Positions 31,679 to 37,360 of a stretch of DNA of 37,360 nucleotides are shown here, piece after piece. Numbering within the stretch: position 1 is the stretch's first letter; each line of letters begins with the position of its first letter. This stretch comes from Verrucomicrobiota bacterium (GTDB lineage: Bacteria > Verrucomicrobiota > Verrucomicrobiia > Limisphaerales > Pedosphaeraceae), in contig JAJPHR010000105.1 in assembly GCA_021325145.1 (NCBI GenBank), positions 1-37,360 on the forward strand. Direction: 5' to 3'. The position numbers were made by a program, and so were the translations under genes. The notes under the pieces are model-generated. The model ran no database searches. It was given only the letters and a program-made list of their open reading frames with translations, and was not told the DNA's origin.

Positions 31679-34600
31679 ATGGCAAAAGTTTCGGCGAGAA
31701 ACGGCAACGGCTCGCGTTCGCCCGCGACAACGAAGTACGATGCGCATCATACGGTCCTCTCGAAGACCTATGGCGCGCAGGCGGACCTTCGCCGGGAGTT
31801 GGCTGATTCGCGAGTCGCGGTCGCGCAACGAACCGAGCTTTTGGCCCAATTGGCCACCTGCGCCGATTCACAGCGCGCCTGGCTGTTGATGGAGGATTAC
31901 TTCGAACGCCTCTCGCTCTCGCGCAAGGATTTTGCGGGCGAGGACTGGTGGCCGCGCTTGCTGGCGGCTGAGGGCAAGGTGCGGCTCGAGCAACTGGCGT
32001 TTCTGTTTCTGCGCGCGCACCGCCCACTGCCGACTGAGTTGATTGCGCACGCCAATCTGGATCATTTCGCGGAGGTGGAGGAAGCGGAACAGGACCGGCA
32101 ATTCGTGCAGCAACTCGAGCAATGGCTCTTCCCGCCTGCCCCGGCGCACTTGGATTCGCCGCGCGCCGCCTTGCGCGTGCTCTGCCGCATCCAGCCGGAA
32201 ACCGAACGCCCCGGACGGCATCGCCTGGGGATTCAATTTCATCTGTTCCGTTCCCGCACCGGCGAGAAGCACAAGACCTTGGGCGAAATCCTGGAATTGA
32301 CGACGCGCGCGGCGCACGAGCAGGAATTATTTCAGCCGGCGGATTGGGAATTCATTCAATGGCTGGCCGAAACGCGCGCGGGGCGGCCGGATGGCGAGGA
32401 AATGCTGATCCTGTCCGAATTGGAGTTGCTGCAATGGCTCGCGCGTTGGGGGCAAGGCACGCGGCTTGAACTGGCCACCGGCCCGGGCGCGCTCCGATTT
32501 CAAGGGCAGGTTGCGGAACTAATGCCGCATTTGGAAAATGGCGATGCCGAACTTTCTTTCACGCAGCGACTCTCGCTGCCGGACGGTGAAACCCACCCGC
32601 TAACCAGCGTCAAGTTTTTCTCCAGCCGTCCCCCGCTGGCGCTCATCGGAACGACCTTTTACCTCCTGCGGAATGCCCCGCCGGCGGCCCTGCTGGAACA
32701 TTGGGCCCAAAAACCGGCCATCCCGGTGCGCAAACTGAGCCATCGGCTGCTCAAACAACTCCGTAAAACACGGTCAGTCCCGGGCATGGATTGGGAGCAG
32801 TTGTGCGTGGCGCATCCGGCGGTGCCGCAATTCGTATTCGAACTGCTGGACGAGACCGTGCGGCTCCGGTTGCTGGCGCGGAGCGAGCGCGACCACAGTG
32901 TTTGGATTTGGAACGGGCACGAATGGCAGCCGAACGACTCGCGCGAGCGCGCGTCGGAAAAGCCGGAGATCCTGGACGACCAGCGGCTCGAACCGGTGAC
33001 GCAATGGCTGCGGCAATTGGATTGGTTCACGCCCGAGCCCGGCCTTTGGGTGGGGGACGCGAATGAGAATTTCCTGCGGACGCTCGCGGCGGCCTGGCCT
33101 GAGCGGCCCAACGGCGCGGAGTACCTGGGCAACGGGTCCTTTCACCGGCTTTTCCTCGCGCCGCGACAATTGCGCCCGCGCATCGTCGTGAAGGGCAGCG
33201 GCATCGATTGGCTGGCCGTGTCGGCGGAATGGGAGCAAGAAGGGCTTAAGCTCACCGCGGCCGACCTCGAACGTTTGCAGACGGCGACGGGCCGCTTTGT
33301 GAAACTGCCCGATTCCGGTTGGATTGAACTGGATACCCACGCCGTTCAATCCGCGCATGAAACCATGGCGGATTTGGGCGTGGAAGGTTTAATTCCGGTG
33401 CCGCACCGCATTGGCATCGAGCAGGCGGCGCATTTGGACGACGAGGCGCTGAAAGGCTTTGGGGACAGTCCTCAAGCGCGGATGCTGAAGGAACGGCTGA
33501 AGGATTTTAAAGGCGTGCCTTCGACGGAACTGCCCGCCTCGGTGAAGGCTGAAATGCGGCCTTATCAAAAGCAAGGCTTCGATTTCCTGTGCCACCTGAC
33601 GCAACTCAAGCTGGGCGGAATCCTCGCCGACGACATGGGCCTGGGCAAAACACTGCAAACGCTGGCCTGGCTGGCGTGGTTGCGCGAGCAAACGAAAAAT
33701 CCCAAACCGTCGCTGGTCATTTGTCCAGCCTCCGTGCTGCACAATTGGCGGCGCGAAGCCGGGCGGTTCACGCCGCATCTGAAGGTGCTCGTGCTGGAAA
33801 GCGGCGCGGCGCGGCACAATCTTCGCAAGCAAATCCCGCAACACGATTTGATCGTGACGAATTACGCGCTGTTGCGGCGCGATCTCGAGGCCCTGCAAAA
33901 ATTCGCCTTTGGCGCGGTGATTCTCGATGAGGCGCAATTCATCAAGAACCCCTCAGCGCAGATCACGCAGTCCGTCAAGCAACTCCGCGGCGACCATTTG
34001 CTCGCGCTCACCGGCACGCCGCTGGAGAATCGTTTGCTGGATTTGTGGAGCATCGTGGATTTCATCCAGCCGGGCTACCTTGGCAATCAGGAGCACTTCA
34101 CGCAAACCTACGAGCCGCGCGGCGAGGACGCGGCGAGCGCCCAGCGGATCGCGCGCCGACGCTTGTCGGCCAAGCTGCGCCCCTTGATGCTCCGCCGGCT
34201 CAAGCAGCGTGTTGCCAAGGACCTGCCTGACCGCATCGAAGAACGCCGCGACTGCCAACTCGGTGACGATCAACGGAAGCTTTACCTCGCCGAACTTCGC
34301 CGCAGTCGCGAGCAAGTTTTCCAAACCGTGGCTGAAAGAGGCCTGGGCCAAAGCAAGATTCACGTGCTCGCCGCGCTGACACGGTTGCGCCAGATTTGCT
34401 GCCATCCGCAACTCGTCGGCAGTGACGCGCCTTCAGGCAAGACGGAAACGCTCTTTGAATTGCTGGACCCGCTATTATCGGAAGGGCAAAAGGTGCTGGT
34501 CTTCAGCCAGTTTGTTCAGGTCCTCAAGCTCCTCGAACACGAATGCACACAGCGCCAGATCAAGACGCACTTGCTCACCGGTCAGACGCGGCAGCGCCAG

Positions 34601-34942
34601 GAAGTGGTCACGGCCTTTCAGAACGATCCGGCTGCGGCGGTTTTCCTGCTCAGCTTGCGCGCAGCCGGCACGGGCTTGAATTTGACCAATGCCAGTTACG
34701 TGGTCCTCTACGATCCTTGGTGGAACCCGGCCGTCGAAGCCCAGGCCATCGACCGCTCCCATCGCATCGGCCAGGTCAACACGGTCAACGCCTACCGCCT
34801 CATCGCTCCGGGCACCGTCGAAGAAAAGATTTGGGAACTGCAACAAAGCAAAGCCCAAACCATCGCCGACGTTCTCGGCGAGGAAGGCTTCGCGCGGAGC
34901 TTGTCGAAGACGGATTTGGAATATCTGTTCGCGGAAGATTGA
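31679..34942 (+). CDS. SNF2-family DEAD/DEAH-box helicase
   Basis: ATP-driven double-stranded DNA (or nucleoprotein) translocase, 1087 residues. The N-terminal 600 or so residues are not assigned to a domain and contain no SWIM zinc-finger motif. The SNF2 core runs from about 620: Walker A DDMGLGKT near 651, motif II DEAQ near 749, LTGTPLENRLLDLW as motif III, then the second RecA domain with SLRAAGTGLNLTNASYVVLY and QAIDRSHRIGQ (motif VI). All ATPase motifs are intact. The ATG at 31679 is chosen over an in-frame TTG at 31610. It might serve recombination or transcription recycling; the exact role cannot be told. Confidence 0.92.
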   Translation: MAKVSARNGNGSRSPATTKYDAHHTVLSKTYGAQADLRRELADSRVAVAQRTELLAQLATCADSQRAWLLMEDYFERLSLSRKDFAGEDWWPRLLAAEGKVRLEQLAFLFLRAHRPLPTELIAHANLDHFAEVEEAEQDRQFVQQLEQWLFPPAPAHLDSPRAALRVLCRIQPETERPGRHRLGIQFHLFRSRTGEKHKTLGEILELTTRAAHEQELFQPADWEFIQWLAETRAGRPDGEEMLILSELELLQWLARWGQGTRLELATGPGALRFQGQVAELMPHLENGDAELSFTQRLSLPDGETHPLTSVKFFSSRPPLALIGTTFYLLRNAPPAALLEHWAQKPAIPVRKLSHRLLKQLRKTRSVPGMDWEQLCVAHPAVPQFVFELLDETVRLRLLARSERDHSVWIWNGHEWQPNDSRERASEKPEILDDQRLEPVTQWLRQLDWFTPEPGLWVGDANENFLRTLAAAWPERPNGAEYLGNGSFHRLFLAPRQLRPRIVVKGSGIDWLAVSAEWEQEGLKLTAADLERLQTATGRFVKLPDSGWIELDTHAVQSAHETMADLGVEGLIPVPHRIGIEQAAHLDDEALKGFGDSPQARMLKERLKDFKGVPSTELPASVKAEMRPYQKQGFDFLCHLTQLKLGGILADDMGLGKTLQTLAWLAWLREQTKNPKPSLVICPASVLHNWRREAGRFTPHLKVLVLESGAARHNLRKQIPQHDLIVTNYALLRRDLEALQKFAFGAVILDEAQFIKNPSAQITQSVKQLRGDHLLALTGTPLENRLLDLWSIVDFIQPGYLGNQEHFTQTYEPRGEDAASAQRIARRRLSAKLRPLMLRRLKQRVAKDLPDRIEERRDCQLGDDQRKLYLAELRRSREQVFQTVAERGLGQSKIHVLAALTRLRQICCHPQLVGSDAPSGKTETLFELLDPLLSEGQKVLVFSQFVQVLKLLEHECTQRQIKTHLLTGQTRQRQEVVTAFQNDPAAAVFLLSLRAAGTGLNLTNASYVVLYDPWWNPAVEAQAIDRSHRIGQVNTVNAYRLIAPGTVEEKIWELQQSKAQTIADVLGEEGFARSLSKTDLEYLFAED

Positions 34943-34958
34943 GGCGAGCCGCCGTTCT

Positions 34959-35004
34959 TGTCCCGGAGGGACATTCGAAAATAACCCAGCGATTAATCGT
35001 TGGG
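34959..35004. terminator. two stem-loops between convergent genes
   Basis: TGTCCC-GGA-GGGACA (34959-34973), then CCCAGCGA-TTAA-TCGTTGGG (34985-35004, one G-T pair). They lie between the ends of the SNF2 (34942) and FAH (35042) genes. No U-tract is seen. Confidence 0.5.
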
Positions 35005-35041
35005 GGGATTGGCTGGGAAGAGATTTCCGAAAGCATCGAGG

Positions 35042-35896
35042 TTAGACCACCACCACCGGATTCTGTAGCGACCCGATTCCATCAATCCGAATTGTCACAG
35101 TATCACCAGCCTGTAACGAGAATTGGTCCGGTGGAACGATGCCGGTACCGGTCAGCAGAACAGCGCCGTGAGGAAACACCTGGCTGCGAAAAAGAAACCC
35201 CGCCAATTCAGTGAAGCTCCGCTTGAGTTGACCGGCGGAAGTTGCGCCGCTGAACACGGCCGAACCGCCGCGCGCAATCTCGATCGTTATGTTCCATGCG
35301 CGCGCTTCCTCTTCGGTGGCGGCAAGAGTGATCCAGGGGCAAAGGGCGCAGGAACGTTCATAAACTTTGGCCTGTGGCAGGTACAGCAGATTTTCACCTT
35401 CGATATCGCGCGAACTCATGTCGTTGCCGATCGTGTAACCAACGACTTTGCCGCGTGAATTCAGCACTAAAGCGAGTTCAGGTTCCGGCACGCTCCATCG
35501 TGCATCGCGCCGGATGCCGACTGGTTCACCAGTGGGAACGACCTTTTCCGCGAGAGATTTGAAGAATAGTTCCGGACGTTCCGCCGCGTAAACCCGGTCA
35601 TATGCCGTGGCGCTAAAATCCGATTCCTCCATCCGGGCTTTTTTGCTGCGCAAGTAAGTCACGCCGGCGGCCCAAACTTCCTGCCGCTCCACCGGCGCGA
35701 GGAGCTTGATCTCGGACGAGGCAATGCGCGGCAAGCTGCTCGCGGAAAGTTGAGTGAGCTGTTTGGCGGGATTGTCGCTTTCGAGCAACGGCAGCATTTG
35801 ATTGATCCCGGCGAGTGTCAAGTCGAGCAGGCAATCGTTGCTGACGAATCCGATCTTAATTTCTCCATCCCTGGTTTGGAAGCGGCACAGTTTCAT
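35042..35896 (-). CDS. fumarylacetoacetate hydrolase family protein, 2-keto-3-deoxyarabonate dehydratase-like
   Basis: A 284-residue FAH-fold metalloenzyme. The metal ligands are Glu138 and Glu140 in PEPELALV and Asp159 in GYTIGNDMSSRDIEGE, and RPELFFKS at 107-114 is usual. The segment SRDIEGENLLYLPQAK with CALCPW resembles 2-keto-3-deoxy-D-arabonate dehydratases (product alpha-ketoglutarate semialdehyde) more than fumarylacetoacetase. Other FAH enzymes remain possible. The ATG overlaps the TGA of the MFS gene (ATGA), so both are coupled; a sugar-acid importer next to it supports the assignment. Confidence 0.87.
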   Translation of the reverse strand: MKLCRFQTRDGEIKIGFVSNDCLLDLTLAGINQMLPLLESDNPAKQLTQLSASSLPRIASSEIKLLAPVERQEVWAAGVTYLRSKKARMEESDFSATAYDRVYAAERPELFFKSLAEKVVPTGEPVGIRRDARWSVPEPELALVLNSRGKVVGYTIGNDMSSRDIEGENLLYLPQAKVYERSCALCPWITLAATEEEARAWNITIEIARGGSAVFSGATSAGQLKRSFTELAGFLFRSQVFPHGAVLLTGTGIVPPDQFSLQAGDTVTIRIDGIGSLQNPVVVV

Positions 35897-37179
35897 TTCG
35901 AATACTCGGTAGCGAGGGGAGCGGCGGCGACAGGGGAGGGGAGCCGTTGAGCTTTTGGCAGCAGGAACGCGAGCCCGGCGGCCAGCAGCATGCCCGCGCC
36001 GAGCGCGCCAAAAGGCAGGGCAACGCTTCCCGACCCCTGTTTCAACCAGCCAACAATATAGGGACCAACCGCGCCGCCGACGTTACCGAAAGCGTTAACG
36101 ATCCCGACCACGAGCGCCATTACGTTCCGCGGCATCGTCTCGCTGGGGATCGACCAAAACGGGGCCATGGCTGCAAACGGCCCCGGTATCGCCAGGCACA
36201 TAAACGCGTACGAAACCCAGAAGTGGTTCTTCATCAGCACGCTCAGAATGAGGCTGATGCCGCTCAAGCCATAGACCACGGCCACGTGCGCGCGCCGCTC
36301 ATGCGTTCTGTCCGAATGCCATGAGTTAATGACCATGAGCACCGCCGTGACTGCGTAAGGAATGGCAAACAGAAATCCATACTGCAAATCGCTAAATCCC
36401 TGCCCCTTCAAACCGCTCGTAAAAAACGTCATGCAACCGTACGCCTGGCAATTATGCAAAAAGTAAATGGCCACCATCACGAAGACCGCAGGTTCGTAAA
36501 GTCGTTTCCACGACGAGCCCTCGGACGGCTGCACTTCAGCCGCTTCCTGCCGCAATTTGTTTTCGAGAAAATCCCGTTCCTCGGCCGAAATCCAACTGGC
36601 CTCGCGCGGATGGTCGCGGATGAAAAACCACCAGATGGGCAGCCACAGGAAGGGCAGCATGCCTTCCGCCACCATCATTTTTCGCCATCCATAATCTTGC
36701 AGTAACCAGCCGTTGATCGGCGCCGTCGTCATGACCGCAAGCGGTTGGCAGAGGTTCCAATAAGCGTTCGCCCGCGCGCGTTCCGAGCGCGGAAACCAAC
36801 TTGCCAGCAGAACCGTTGTGGCCGGAAACACGCCGCTCTCCGCCATCCCGAGCAGAAACCGCATGGCCTTGAACTGCGTGTACGTCTGGGCCAATCCGCA
36901 ACCGATCGCGCACGCTCCCCACGACAATAGAAAAACGCTGATGACCTTTCGGGCGCTCCAGCGCGCCGCCCAATGGCCTCCGGGAATTTGCAGCAGGATG
37001 TAGCCATAAAAGAAAATTCCGGCCGCCACTCCCTTCATCTTGTCGTCCATGAGCAGGTCTTTCATCATGGTCGAAATCCTGGGTTCCAGCGCCAGGGAAA
37101 TGTTGGTGCGGTCCACGTACGAAATCGTGTACATGATGAGCGCCACCGGGATGATGCGCAACCAACGTTGTTCTCTCAT
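35893..37179 (-). CDS. MFS transporter, anion:cation symporter (ACS) family
   Basis: A 12-helix transporter of 428 residues. IMYTISYVDRTNISLAL after the first helix and GYILLQIPGGHWAARWSARK (the A-motif loop) are typical of ACS members that take up hexuronates, galactonate, glucarate or phthalate. RFLLGMAESGVFPATTVLL is the usual fourth helix. The N-terminus MREQRWLRIIP at 37179 fits; an upstream ATG at 37263 would add 28 polar residues not typical of the family. It is coupled to the FAH gene and probably brings in its sugar-acid substrate. Confidence 0.88.
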   Translation of the reverse strand: MREQRWLRIIPVALIMYTISYVDRTNISLALEPRISTMMKDLLMDDKMKGVAAGIFFYGYILLQIPGGHWAARWSARKVISVFLLSWGACAIGCGLAQTYTQFKAMRFLLGMAESGVFPATTVLLASWFPRSERARANAYWNLCQPLAVMTTAPINGWLLQDYGWRKMMVAEGMLPFLWLPIWWFFIRDHPREASWISAEERDFLENKLRQEAAEVQPSEGSSWKRLYEPAVFVMVAIYFLHNCQAYGCMTFFTSGLKGQGFSDLQYGFLFAIPYAVTAVLMVINSWHSDRTHERRAHVAVVYGLSGISLILSVLMKNHFWVSYAFMCLAIPGPFAAMAPFWSIPSETMPRNVMALVVGIVNAFGNVGGAVGPYIVGWLKQGSGSVALPFGALGAGMLLAAGLAFLLPKAQRLPSPVAAAPLATEYSK

Positions 37180-37276
37180 ATGCTCAGGCGTGCGCAGTAT
37201 TCTTAACCAGCCCCGGCGGAGGCGTCGATAGCAATTCCGCCGATTGGTTCCGATTGGGCGCATCCACGCACTGTTC

Positions 37277-37360
37277 TTAATTCCAGAGTTGGTTCCAGTG
37301 ATGGTTGCGGCGGGCTTCGTCCAAGGCGAGCAGATGGCGAAGTCCCTTGGGCGTCCAAAA
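37277..37360 (-). CDS. C-terminal end of an unidentified gene, cut by the right edge
   Basis: The minus strand reads FWTPKGLRHLLALDEARRNH then HWNQLWN and a TAA at 37279-37277, 27 residues. The frame is open to the edge, and it lies upstream of the MFS gene on the same strand. Family unknown; probably part of the same unit. Confidence 0.55.
   Translation of the reverse strand, partial: FWTPKGLRHLLALDEARRNHHWNQLWN

Overview
The window looks like chromosomal DNA of a GC-rich, Gram-negative bacterium, most likely a Verrucomicrobiota member of the Limisphaerales/Pedosphaera type. This placement is inferred, since no rRNA gene is present. Supporting points are the LPS genes (lpxD and an LptF/LptG permease), a sulfatase with a CTPGR active site, a TMTC-like membrane/TPR protein, an EF-hand-bearing PQQ-type propeller, a DUF5996 protein, and abundant REP-like intergenic hairpins.

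Layout. 1-3453 (minus strand) holds lpxD, nadC, birA and a coaX gene cut by the left edge. The birA/coaX reading frames overlap by four bases. 3530-6441 holds a Gfo/Idh/MocA oxidoreductase facing a secreted animal-type heme peroxidase. 6863-9337 is a long membrane plus TPR protein with an apparent in-frame repeat insertion. 9427-14955 is a minus-strand run, panC, nadB, an orphan receiver protein, an unknown 119-residue protein, prfB (with the classical programmed +1 frameshift) and trpC. 14956-15886 has no gene and is full of repeat debris. 15887-17811 is an AT-richer two-gene module, an FRG-domain protein followed by a DUF262 protein, and looks like an acquired defence-type unit. It is bounded downstream by a frameshifted relic of a REP-associated (Y1) transposase. 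18082-21942 holds a secreted sulfatase, an HSL-type esterase and a DUF5996 protein. 22204-28661 (plus strand) is an osmoprotectant-type ABC transporter with a fused binding protein and permease, a propeller/EF-hand protein, a DapA-family aldolase/dehydratase and an altronate/galactarate dehydratase-like protein. 28685-34942 holds an SRPBCC protein, an LptF/LptG permease, an SGNH hydrolase and a large SNF2 helicase. 35042 to the right edge is a minus-strand sugar-acid-like unit, an unidentified gene cut by the edge, an ACS-family MFS transporter and a fumarylacetoacetase-fold protein resembling 2-keto-3-deoxyarabonate dehydratase.

How the genes fit together. nadB and nadC are two of the three steps from aspartate to nicotinate mononucleotide. 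panC and coaX belong to pantothenate/CoA synthesis. lpxD and the LptF/G permease serve the outer membrane. The DapA/UxaA pair and the MFS/FAH pair both suggest catabolism of sugar acids, plausibly from polysaccharides that the sulfatase and esterase help to open. The most unusual parts are the FRG-DUF262 module, the REP-like dyads with a transposase relic, and a repeat that seems to have inserted in frame into the TPR protein.
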